DNA from: Desmonostoc geniculatum HA4340-LM1
Lineage (GTDB): Bacteria; Cyanobacteriota; Cyanobacteriia; Cyanobacteriales; Nostocaceae
Length of the DNA stretch: 64,000 nt
Reading direction: 5' to 3'
Assembly (NCBI GenBank): GCA_019359545.1
Contig: JAHHHB010000013.1
Span: forward strand, 44,856 to 108,855
How positions within the stretch are numbered: position 1 is the first letter of the stretch; each line of letters starts with the position of its first letter. A model generated the notes under the pieces. It made no database searches. It saw only the letters and a list, made by a program, of their open reading frames with translations, and was not told the DNA's origin. The position numbers and the translations under genes were made by a program. Of this stretch, positions 53,619-61,610 are shown in pieces.

Positions 53619-54710
53619 CTAAAATCCCATTGCTTCGGCTACTGCTCCCAGTTCCGCTGGGATACCCTGTTTAAATTGACTGTGATTGTGCTTAATAGCT
53701 GTATCTGGGTCTTTTAAACCATTGCCTGTGAGGACACAAACCACTGTCGCTCCTGTGGGAATTTGGTCTTTCACCTGTAACAACCCAGCTACAGAAGCAG
53801 CGCTAGCAGGTTCGCAGAAGATGCCTTCTGATGCTGCCAAAAGTCGATAAGCGTCGAGAATCTCCGCGTCGGTGACTGCACGGAAACTTCCCTGACTGGC
53901 AGATTGGGCGGCGATCGCCAATTCCCAACTAGCAGGCTTACCAATGCGAATTGCTGTAGCTATGGTTTCGGGATTTGCCACTGGCTGTCCGTGTACTAAA
54001 GGGGCTGCACCTGCGGCTTGGAATCCCATCATTTTCGGTAGGCGATCGCACTTTCCGGCTTGATGATATTGACAAAAACCCATCCAATATGCTGTTATGT
54101 TTCCCGCATTACCCACAGGTATACATAGCCAGTCTGGGGCATCACCAAGGACATCGACAACTTCAAAGGCTGCTGTTTTTTGTCCTTCCAAGCGATAGGG
54201 ATTCACCGAATTCACCAAAGTGACGGGATAATTTTCGGCCATCTCGCGGACAATATCTAAAGCTTGGTCAAAATTACCTTTAATTGCCAATACTTCTGCC
54301 CCGTAAACTAACGCTTGGGCTAACTTACCTAATGCCACATAACCGTCGGGAATCAGCACAAAAGCACTCATCCCGCCACGCCGAGCATAAGCGGCAGCGG
54401 CGGCTGAAGTATTACCGGTGCTGGCACAAATTACCGCTTTTGCTCCTGCTTCCTTGGCCTTAGAAATTGCCATAGTCATCCCTCGGTCTTTGAAGCTGCC
54501 GGTGGGATTGAGACCGTCGTATTTGACAAATACACGTACTTGTCTGCCAATGCGTTCTGCGATCGCTGGCACTGGTATTAAGGGTGTATTACCCTCCAAC
54601 AGAGTGACAACAGGCGTTGTTTCGCTGACAGGCAAGTATTCACGATAGGCTTCTATCAGTCCGGGCCAAGGTTGGCGATGAGATTTAGCAACAGACAGGC
54701 TCAAAGTCAC
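53619..54710 (-). CDS. thrC: threonine synthase
   Basis: 363 residues, PLP enzyme converting O-phosphohomoserine to threonine. Motifs: [23 protein letters not shown] with PLP lysine K74, [48 protein letters not shown] (phosphate loop) and [11 protein letters not shown]. The length and lack of an N-terminal SAM-binding extension make it the short bacterial type. Single gene, no obvious operon. Cytoplasmic. Confidence 0.95.
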   Translation of the reverse strand: MTLSLSVAKSHRQPWPGLIEAYREYLPVSETTPVVTLLEGNTPLIPVPAIAERIGRQVRVFVKYDGLNPTGSFKDRGMTMAISKAKEAGAKAVICASTGNTSAAAAAYARRGGMSAFVLIPDGYVALGKLAQALVYGAEVLAIKGNFDQALDIVREMAENYPVTLVNSVNPYRLEGQKTAAFEVVDVLGDAPDWLCIPVGNAGNITAYWMGFCQYHQAGKCDRLPKMMGFQAAGAAPLVHGQPVANPETIATAIRIGKPASWELAIAAQSASQGSFRAVTDAEILDAYRLLAASEGIFCEPASAASVAGLLQVKDQIPTGATVVCVLTGNGLKDPDTAIKHNHSQFKQGIPAELGAVAEAMGF

Positions 54711-55194
54711 AGGATTTAAAGTTTCTTAATTAGGGAGTAGGGAGTAGGGAGTAGGGAGTAGGAATTGGTTGTTTTGTCAGTATCCAATTGCCAGTACCCA
54801 GTCCCTGAATTCCAAGAGAATATTATTCAGAATATTATTTTTTGGGCTGCAAGGCGTCTTACTTGCGATTTTTATTTTCTCAAGAACGTCAGTCTATCAT
54901 AACGAGTTTGTCATTGGTTATTGGTCATTGGTCATTGGTCATTGGTTATTCTTTCTCCCCCTGCCCCCCTGCCCCCCCTGCCCCCCCTGCCCCCCTGCCC
55001 CCCCTGCCCCCCCTGCCCCCCTGCCCCCTGCCCCTTCTACTGGAACAGAGCCATTACGATCGCCGTCTCTTATGGTTGAGCCTCAAACCTATTAAACTAA
55101 ATGATTGAAAATACACAATAATTTAACAAAGCTTAAAATAAGGTTATTATAATATGTCTAAAGGTGTGAGTTTAATATTCGGATTTAATTAACG
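54711..55194. repeat. repeat-filled region with long CCCCCTG runs
   Basis: GGGAGTAGGGAGTAGGG (54732-54762), five GGTCATTGGTTATTGG-like units (54911-54950) and a nearly pure run of CCCCCTGC units (about 54956-55033). The minus strand of the last part has many G-runs of four or more. The ORFs through it (Pro/Cys-rich) are spurious. The 160 bp before the next gene are AT-rich. Confidence 0.85.
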
Positions 55195-55386
55195 ATGCCT
55201 ACTTGTTTATCCAGTGTTTCCGATCGCGAGTCCCAAGCTAGCTTGGTTACCAAATTAACCAAGTCTTACTACCAAGACGATCAACAAGCTAAATTTATGC
55301 ATTTACAAGCAGAAGTAGAATCTTTGTTGCAGCAGTTGGAAAGCCTGAAGCACCAACGTTTAGCTGCTACTACCCAAGAAGAATAA
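55195..55386 (+). CDS. small conserved coiled-coil protein
   Basis: 63 residues. The start MPTCLSSVSDRESQASLVTK and the following KLTKSYYQDDQQAKFMHLQA are, as far as I recall, typical of a short protein conserved in filamentous cyanobacteria. Residues about 32-56 form a coiled coil (AEVESLLQQLESLKHQRLA). No TM. Function unknown. No strong ribosome site but a clean start context. Confidence 0.7.
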   Translation: MPTCLSSVSDRESQASLVTKLTKSYYQDDQQAKFMHLQAEVESLLQQLESLKHQRLAATTQEE

Positions 55387-55469
55387 GTCAGTTTTGCACG
55401 TTAGCGATGCCTACGACGGGCTACGCGATCGCCAGCACTCCTTGGAGCTAAGTTTTTCTTTGGTGTGTG

Positions 55470-57821
55470 CTACTCAAAGCGCTGATTTTTATCTGACCAG
55501 CGGTTGAGACTATATATGTCACCGTTTTCTACCAGTAAAGCTAAGGATTGCACGCCTGAAAGCTTGGCGATCGCGGATAATCTTTGGGAAGAATTTTCTT
55601 CAAAATCTGTATAAATTACTTCGTCGGTATCAGACAAAATGATGGTACGGTCAGAGGATTGATTTGTGTTTTCCTCACCAATTCCAGATTGAGACTGATT
55701 AAATGATGCGATCGTTGTTCCAGAAATCGTGAGTACTATTTCTGGCTGAGCATTATTTGTTAAATCGATCGCTTGAACAGGCCAATCACCTAACTTTTCT
55801 TCCATCTGCTCAAAGCTAGGAATAGCACCAGGCGGAACCTCGCCGGATTTTTGTAAAGATTCCCACACATTCGATAGTATTACCTTGACTCCTGAGGGAT
55901 TTTGTGCATACAGTTCTCGGAGAGTGATGGGAAATGGTTGCACCCATTCCAGTGCTGCATTTGTCAAGGCTAAGGGTTTTGGTTGGAAAACATTGTTTTG
56001 ATTCTCCGGAATTTTTACCCCAGCAACTAGTAAGCGCAAAACTTTATCTCGTAGTTGCACCGCTTTGATAGCGGCGATAGAAATTTTTTGTTCTCCGTTT
56101 GGTAACCACACCACTATCTGCATTTCTGGGTCAGAATTAATTCCCAATGTTTCCCAGAGAAATTTTGCTCTTGAAGTTTTGGGTGGCTTCAAATTCTCAA
56201 AAGGGAAATTTAGCCAGCGTTTCCCGTCAGAAAATGCACTCACCTGCACCTGATACCAAACTTGGTTATCAGTAAGTTTCAAGTCTGCTGTGGAATTTGG
56301 CTGTAGCCACTCACTGGTATTAACTTGAGTGATTGGTTGCACAGTACCAACAATTTGACTAGGGTGGGATATTTGCGACTTTGTAGCCTCACCATCGAGT
56401 TTTGCTAACAGACCTTGAATATAAGCAAAACCATCTTTGGTAATTTGTGGTTGCGTCTTCAACCAGGAATTAGCAGCTTCTGGCCCCCGTTGGACTGCTA
56501 AAATCAAGGCGAACCATGCTTGCACTTCTTGTCTCTTTGGATTCACCCGCAACGCTGCTACTGTGCGATTCCACAAGCGTTTTTCATCACCTTTGAGTAG
56601 AGTAGCAATTTCTTGGACATTATGTGCCGACCCTTCAAACACCTGCAAAGCTTTTTCCCAACGGCCATCAATTAAATTTGCTAGCACTTGTTCGCTAGGA
56701 CTTGCCCAAATTTTCTGGGCTTGGGATTTAGTCAGTTGGGAGTGCAAGCGAATTACATCCATTTGGGCTTGCGCCGCCTCTGGTAATCCTTTACGCTGTT
56801 TTTTGATAAATTTCAACCAATCAAAAGCTGGTGTCCAGAGTCCGCTATGGGCAATTGACAAAGCATTTTGGTAGGGAGAATCCTTGAGGACTGGTGATTT
56901 GAGGTCAACCGCCTCCAGTTGAATTGGTTTGAGAAATAACTTCAGAGGCTTGACTTGGTAAACCTCCAAGTGCGGTTCTAAGCCTATAGTTTGATCGATA
57001 ACCAACTCTTTTGTAGCATCACCAGTTACCTGCTGCCATTTGGGTAATTGACCACTGGGACTTGTCCAAGACAACATCTGTTGTAAATTGCTGCGTTCTG
57101 GATTGTAGTATATGATGTGACCGTAAGCAATGGTACCAGTTCCCTGTTGACGTTCACCGCGCAAATTAAACCAAACCCCTGGTGATGGCGTTTGACCTTC
57201 AAAACGTTGTACTTTATTTAAAGGTAAGGGAACACTAATATCTTGGGGTTCTAATGTTGTATCAGCCAAGGAAGAAATCACAAAGGATTCTTCTGGCCCA
57301 GTTATTGGTAATTGAGCTTCTAAATAGTAGTAATTTTCCGATTCAGACTTAAATTCTAACTCTTTTGAACGCTGATAAACTCTGATTTCAATAAGTTTTT
57401 GACAATTAGATTCACAATTATCGCGCTGCTGAAAAACTGGCATGAAAAACGAGTTTTTTGTGCCTTGATGCAAAGGTAGAATTTCCCCGACTATGAGCTT
57501 TTTTTGACTCAAATCGAGTTCAATTTGTTTGAAAGTTTGGGGGCGTTCGTGCTTACCAAGGGGAATTTGTGCCCATGCGGGTAAAATTTTATTCAGCCAG
57601 CTTACTCGATCTGGATTGAAGATGAAAAGAACGCTAATCCAGGCAAAAATTGTAACTAAACTAGCACTACTTAACAAAATTGCGATCGCTAGCGTTGACG
57701 ACAACCAACTTCCTCGTTTTGGTTTTTGAAGCGGTTTTTTAACAACGCGTTTCATCGCACCAGTACGAGGTTGATTTTGTTTAGAAGTTTTTGGCGTCAA
57801 CTTGCGCGAGCGGTTTGCCAT
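55470..57821 (-). CDS. large membrane-anchored protein, unknown function
   Basis: 783 residues. A basic N-terminus (1-36), one TM segment (about 40-66, STLAIAILLSSASLVTIFAW) and then a long soluble part, presumably periplasmic. The middle (about 330-470) is helical with a TPR-like repeated pattern (LSIAHSGLWTPAFDWLKFIK, ASPSEQVLANLIDGRWEKAL, and WNRTVAALRVNPKRQEVQAW). The last 150 residues look like a beta-propeller or beta-sandwich ending (LTNNAQPEIVLTISGTTI, VQSLALLVENGDIYSLNRWS). No catalytic motif seen. Conserved type of gene in cyanobacteria, function unknown. Confidence 0.8.
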   Translation of the reverse strand: MANRSRKLTPKTSKQNQPRTGAMKRVVKKPLQKPKRGSWLSSTLAIAILLSSASLVTIFAWISVLFIFNPDRVSWLNKILPAWAQIPLGKHERPQTFKQIELDLSQKKLIVGEILPLHQGTKNSFFMPVFQQRDNCESNCQKLIEIRVYQRSKELEFKSESENYYYLEAQLPITGPEESFVISSLADTTLEPQDISVPLPLNKVQRFEGQTPSPGVWFNLRGERQQGTGTIAYGHIIYYNPERSNLQQMLSWTSPSGQLPKWQQVTGDATKELVIDQTIGLEPHLEVYQVKPLKLFLKPIQLEAVDLKSPVLKDSPYQNALSIAHSGLWTPAFDWLKFIKKQRKGLPEAAQAQMDVIRLHSQLTKSQAQKIWASPSEQVLANLIDGRWEKALQVFEGSAHNVQEIATLLKGDEKRLWNRTVAALRVNPKRQEVQAWFALILAVQRGPEAANSWLKTQPQITKDGFAYIQGLLAKLDGEATKSQISHPSQIVGTVQPITQVNTSEWLQPNSTADLKLTDNQVWYQVQVSAFSDGKRWLNFPFENLKPPKTSRAKFLWETLGINSDPEMQIVVWLPNGEQKISIAAIKAVQLRDKVLRLLVAGVKIPENQNNVFQPKPLALTNAALEWVQPFPITLRELYAQNPSGVKVILSNVWESLQKSGEVPPGAIPSFEQMEEKLGDWPVQAIDLTNNAQPEIVLTISGTTIASFNQSQSGIGEENTNQSSDRTIILSDTDEVIYTDFEENSSQRLSAIAKLSGVQSLALLVENGDIYSLNRWSDKNQRFE

Positions 57822-58097
57822 ATTCTTTTATTATTGGGCATGGGGCATGGGGCATAGGGCATTGGGAGTGAGGAGTGAGAAGTTAAGAGTGAGGAGTGAG
57901 GAGTTAAGAGTTTATTCTTCCTTTGTCCCCATGCCCCATGCCCCATGCCCTATTCCCTAATAGTTATACTCGCCCTTTGTAAAGTTGCCCAGAAGGATTA
58001 TGTCTAATTTTCTACAAAATACGTAAATTTACTCATGTGAGTGTCATCTGATAGCGAATAGACTCTTCACTTAAGTATGTGAGCAGAGTATAAAAAA

Positions 58098-59879
58098 TTG
58101 AAAGGTAAACTTATTAGCCGCAGCCATAGTACAACCTGGATGCTCGCATGGTTACTTGTTGCGGGAGTCAACACAGTTGTAGAAAAAGCGATCGCTATTC
58201 CCACGGATACAGGAACTACTCAGGAGTCAGAATGGGCTACGCCCCGCTACGCTAACAGAACTCAGAATGGGCTACGCCCCGCTACGCTAACAGAATTCAG
58301 AAGTCAGAATTCAGGAGTTAATAGCGATATTATCCCCTCATCTTCCTCTCCAGCAGATCCGATGGCGCAAGTCACATCGGTTTCTCAACTTAATGATCTA
58401 CAACCCAATGATTGGGCTTTCGGTGCATTGCAGTCTTTGGTGGAACGCTATGGTTGCATAGCGGGTTATCCAGATAGCAACTATCGCGGTAATCGCGCCT
58501 TAACTCGATATGAATTTGCTGCTGGGGTGAATGCTTGTTTAGATAGAATCAACGAGTTAATCGCCACAGCTACCAACGATTTACTTAGCTCCGAAGATTT
58601 AATAATCTTACAAAGATTGCAGTCAGAATTTGCAGCAGAATTAGCAACTTTACGAGGTCGTGTTGATAGTTTAGAAGCTAGAATTGCCGAAATTGAAGCC
58701 AACCAATTCTCAACAACAACTAAACTCAGCGGACTACTAATAGTTGGGCTTCAAGGACGGACTAGCAATCGTGGTGATGTTAATCCTAGAGATGGACAAA
58801 AAGAGACAAATGATGCTGGAACAAACATTAATGTTATTTCCTTGGCGCAGTTGTATTTAACTAGCCAAATTACTCCCCGTAGTTATTTGTTCACAGGTTT
58901 GTTAGCTGGTAAAGGTGGTACTACGCCGAGATTTACTAATAGCGTTTCTCGAAATGATGTCTTACTTGGCTACGAATTTCCTACGGATAGTTTGATTATC
59001 AGTGACCTCAATTTTCATTGGCTGGTGACAGATAAATTAGCAGTAATGGTGGGAACAGAAGGTGTAAGTATGCCAGCTGCTTTCCGAGGCCCAAATCGCG
59101 TAGAAAGTGCTGCAACAGGCCCACTGTCTTATTTTGCCCAAAGAAACCCGATTTTAAATATGGGATACGGCCACGGTGGTATTGCCATTGATTGGCAATT
59201 TGCTAAACGCGCTAGTTTACAGGCAATTTATACGAGTTATCAACCAGGAAATCCGAATAAAGGTAGCGGTTTATTTGATGGAAACACCACTACAGGCGTA
59301 CAATTGTTGCTGACACCAACTGATACTATAGATTTCAGTTTGTATTACGTTAATAATTACTCTTCGGATGGTTGTTTACTCACCTTCGTGGGCGATGAAT
59401 GCTTAACTGCGGTTAATAGCGCTACCGGAAGATCTGCACCGCTACAAACCAACGCTGTAGGTGCGACTGTAACTTGGCAAATTTCCAAGAGTATTAGTGC
59501 AGGTGCATGGGGTGGTTATACTAAATCTTATATTCCGGGGCGATCGGGAAATGTTGAAACAACGAATTATATGCTGTTTTTGAATTTCCCTGATTTATTT
59601 GCCAAGGGTAATTTAGGCGGAATTTATATTGGGCAGCCTCCGAAAATTACTAGTAGCAATTTACCTGTAGGCGATAATGTCCCCGATTTTGTCAATACTG
59701 GTTTGGGACGTGCTGGAGGACAACCAGGAACCACTACTCAAATTGAAGCATTTTATCGCTTTCAGCTAAATGATAACATTAGCATTACACCAGGCATTAT
59801 TCACATTTTGCAACCTGGTCACACACCAGATAGTGACTCAGTTACCATCGGCATTCTGCGGAGTACTTTTACTTTTTAG
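58098..59879 (+). CDS. SLH-domain OprB-type porin (iron-uptake-porin type)
   Basis: 593 residues from a TTG at 58098; the frame is closed by TGA at 58080 and no ATG lies in between. A signal peptide (about 1-33) is followed by a variable segment, an SLH domain (about 95-150, LNDLQPNDWAFGALQSLVER, GYPDSNYRGNRALTRYEF), a coiled coil (about 155-200) and an OprB barrel (about 205-593) ending VTIGILRSTFTF with a terminal Phe. Outer-membrane channel anchored to peptidoglycan. The segment 40-70 is translated from two copies of a repeat in different frames. Confidence 0.92.
   Translation: MKGKLISRSHSTTWMLAWLLVAGVNTVVEKAIAIPTDTGTTQESEWATPRYANRTQNGLRPATLTEFRSQNSGVNSDIIPSSSSPADPMAQVTSVSQLNDLQPNDWAFGALQSLVERYGCIAGYPDSNYRGNRALTRYEFAAGVNACLDRINELIATATNDLLSSEDLIILQRLQSEFAAELATLRGRVDSLEARIAEIEANQFSTTTKLSGLLIVGLQGRTSNRGDVNPRDGQKETNDAGTNINVISLAQLYLTSQITPRSYLFTGLLAGKGGTTPRFTNSVSRNDVLLGYEFPTDSLIISDLNFHWLVTDKLAVMVGTEGVSMPAAFRGPNRVESAATGPLSYFAQRNPILNMGYGHGGIAIDWQFAKRASLQAIYTSYQPGNPNKGSGLFDGNTTTGVQLLLTPTDTIDFSLYYVNNYSSDGCLLTFVGDECLTAVNSATGRSAPLQTNAVGATVTWQISKSISAGAWGGYTKSYIPGRSGNVETTNYMLFLNFPDLFAKGNLGGIYIGQPPKITSSNLPVGDNVPDFVNTGLGRAGGQPGTTTQIEAFYRFQLNDNISITPGIIHILQPGHTPDSDSVTIGILRSTFTF
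58228..58295 (+). repeat. two 33-bp repeats in the porin gene, read in different frames
   Basis: CAGAATGGGCTACGCCCCGC and following at 58228-58260 and again at 58263-58295, 35 bp apart. The first reads WATPRYAN, the second NGLRPATLT, because 35 is not a multiple of three. The GGCTACGCCCCGCTACGC core is also found outside genes. Confidence 0.85.
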
Positions 59880-60046
59880 TGTAAGAATCCAGAATCCAGA
59901 ATTCAGAATCCAGAATTCAGAATACTTGGATACCCAGACTTAATAAATTAAGTCTATCTTTTTGCAGGTGGATAAAATTTTTCGATCAGAAACTCCTCAT
60001 ATCTCTTCCAGTGACCCATCCCCTATGCCCCATTTTCAAGAGATAT

Positions 60047-60074
60047 AAAAAAGGTTTGGTGGTGAACCAAACCT
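60047..60074 (-). terminator. hairpin with minus-strand T-run, H1
   Basis: Minus-strand reading: AGGTTTGGT, loop TCACC, ACCAAACCT, then TTTTT. Perfect 9-bp stem, textbook rho-independent terminator for minus transcription, yet no minus gene lies upstream within 3.7 kb. Confidence 0.55.
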
Positions 60075-60211
60075 CAATATAAATCCAGTGCATAACAACA
60101 TCCCGAATTAATTTACTCATTAATATATTCATTGGGCATCTTCCTATAGGAAGTATTCAAATATCCTCAAACCTGATAAGACACTGCTCTAGTATCACTG
60201 AGTACTTAAAA

Positions 60212-60257
60212 GAAAAAATTGTTTTGCCATAGCAGAAAGCTTATGGCAAAACAATTT
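60212..60257 (-). terminator. hairpin with minus-strand T-run, H2
   Basis: 16-bp perfect arms (AAATTGTTTTGCCATA at 60216-60231 and its complement at 60242-60257), loop of 10. On the minus strand the stem ends in a T-run (AATTTTTTCTTTT). Confidence 0.5.
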
Positions 60258-60446
60258 AGATGCTGGTAGGGTATTTTAAAATTCTTCGATGCTATATAAA
60301 ATACTTTGATATTCCTCTAAATCATCCTTAAGAAGGGAGACTTTGAGAGTCATATTCCCCACTTTTTAAGGGTGGTTAAAAGGTATCTGGATATAACCTA
60401 ATACTGGACAAACATCTTCTCAAGAGTGTTTTGACAACTAGCAGCC

Positions 60447-60476
60447 AAAATAAAAGACGGGATGATTTATCCCGTC
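60447..60476 (-). terminator. hairpin with minus-strand T-run, H3
   Basis: GACGGGA (60456-60462) and TCCCGTC (60470-60476), loop of 7; on the minus strand followed by TTTTATTTT. A promoter-like TTGAAT-18-TATAGA lies about 40 bp upstream on that strand. Confidence 0.55.
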
Positions 60477-60498
60477 CAAATAGCTTGAAAGTGGCAGC

Positions 60499-60539
60499 AC
60501 ACCTTGGAGTCTATAAGAAATAGCACAAATAAAATTCAA
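60499..60539 (-). promoter_or_regulatory. possible sigma-70-type promoter on the minus strand
   Basis: Minus strand: TTGAAT (60539-60534), 18 bp, TATAGA (60515-60510). A start near 60503 with the terminator ending near 60448 would give an RNA of about 55 nt. Inferred from spacing alone. Confidence 0.3.
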
Positions 60540-60672
60540 TAGGTTGAAACACTAGCAAATAAGATCAACTCAAAGAATAGTAATTTACTATATTCTTAGT
60601 AGTTAAATTATTATTATTCAAATTAATATATCATAAAAAGGTTTTAATGTAATGCCAAAATGCCAAATTATT

Positions 60673-60706
60673 ATAAATAAAAAGTACGGGCTTTATCCCG
60701 TACTTT
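60673..60706 (-). terminator. hairpin with minus-strand T-run, H4
   Basis: AAAGTACGGG (60681-60690) and CCCGTACTTT (60697-60706), loop CTTTAT, then on the minus strand TTTTTATTTAT. Confidence 0.55.
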
Positions 60707-60984
60707 GTATAATAAGTAAAAACATCTTGGTAATTTCTGCAATATATCAAAATACCACGATCGCAAAATGCCAAATTGCCAAATAGCTGCCAATCATACA
60801 CTAATATTAATTTATATATATTGACAAATTTTCAGATGTGATGAAATTGACTATCAATACAAATTAGTAACTACTTAAAAAATCTAGTTATGAATTGCCC
60901 GAATAAAATATAGTTTTATATTGTCGTTAATCAATTTGGCGTTGGGCGTGCAAAAGATTTTTGATGACGCTGATTTTGAACATT

Positions 60985-61050
60985 ATGTACAAGGTAGGGG
61001 CGCATAGCTATGCGCCCCTACAAATTTTTGTAGCTCATGTGATTGGGAAC
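60985..61050. repeat. 66-bp element, copy of 25868-25933
   Basis: Same sequence as at 25868 with only a few changes, including compensating ones: the hairpin here is GGGGCGCATAGCTATGCGCC versus GGGGTGCATAGCTATGTGCC there. Outer TATAGCG ends are not preserved. Confidence 0.8.
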
Positions 61051-61112
61051 TCCTATATTGATGCAAATTCTCAAATCATCCCGGAATTATGTAACGCCGA
61101 ATTTTGTTTTCA

Positions 61113-61152
61113 TGAAAAAGTTCTGAGTGGAGGCTTCCTCCCCTCAGAACTT
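61113..61152 (-). terminator. hairpin with minus-strand T-run, H5
   Basis: AAGTTCTGAG (61118-61127) and CTCAGAACTT (61143-61152) enclose a second small stem GGAGG/CCTCC. On the minus strand the stem runs into TTTTTC. Confidence 0.5.
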
Positions 61153-61610
61153 CAGAAAATATTATTACCGTCTAACTTTTCACGGCATATGAAAAAAGTG
61201 TAAGGATTTAGGGAAAACACACTTATTCAGCTTAAATTTTGGAATTTCACAAATTCCTTCTAGCATTGTCACATCCTTACTCTCTCTCAAATAGAGTTTT
61301 CAAACCCCGTGAAAATTCAGGTTACGGAAGAATAACGGTATTAGATCGTGTTGTTAGAACTTTCTAAATCACTATTTCTAGTGTTGTTAGAGCTGGTAGC
61401 AACACTACAAGCTATGATGGAAAAGTTTTTGACACCATGACCTCCTACCGCGTTTTCCAATCTTAGCCTGAGTTTTTGCGATCGGCGACAATTAGTAATT
61501 GTTAAGTTACACAAATTCAACGAGAAAGCTAAGATTATTAAAAATATATCTCACTTTTTTTGACTAAACTTACTTAATCCACGCAGAACCCCTGCAAAAA
61601 AGCGATCGCC

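Larger units (their letters stand above)
59880..61610. other. 1.7-kb gene-free region with five strand-biased hairpins
   Basis: No convincing protein. It holds GAATCCAGAATTCAGAATCC repeats at 59885, five hairpins (60052, 60216, 60456, 60681, 61118), a degenerate MITE-like stretch (60265-60440) and a copy of the 66-bp core (60985-61050). A plus-strand 80-codon frame (60961-61203) runs through two of these repeats and is probably not a gene. Confidence 0.6.

Noticed and set aside
54769..55108. Pro/Cys-rich frames
   Set aside because: They are translations of the CCCCCTG repeat run, without any start signal.
60047..60706. known tandem heterocyst sRNA array (NsiR1-like)
   Set aside because: The hairpins are not repeats of each other, no TCCGGA-type element was seen, and the neighbouring gene is recQ rather than hetF.
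60961..61203. 80-codon plus-strand frame
   Set aside because: Runs through the 66-bp element and hairpin H5; no family and no ribosome site.
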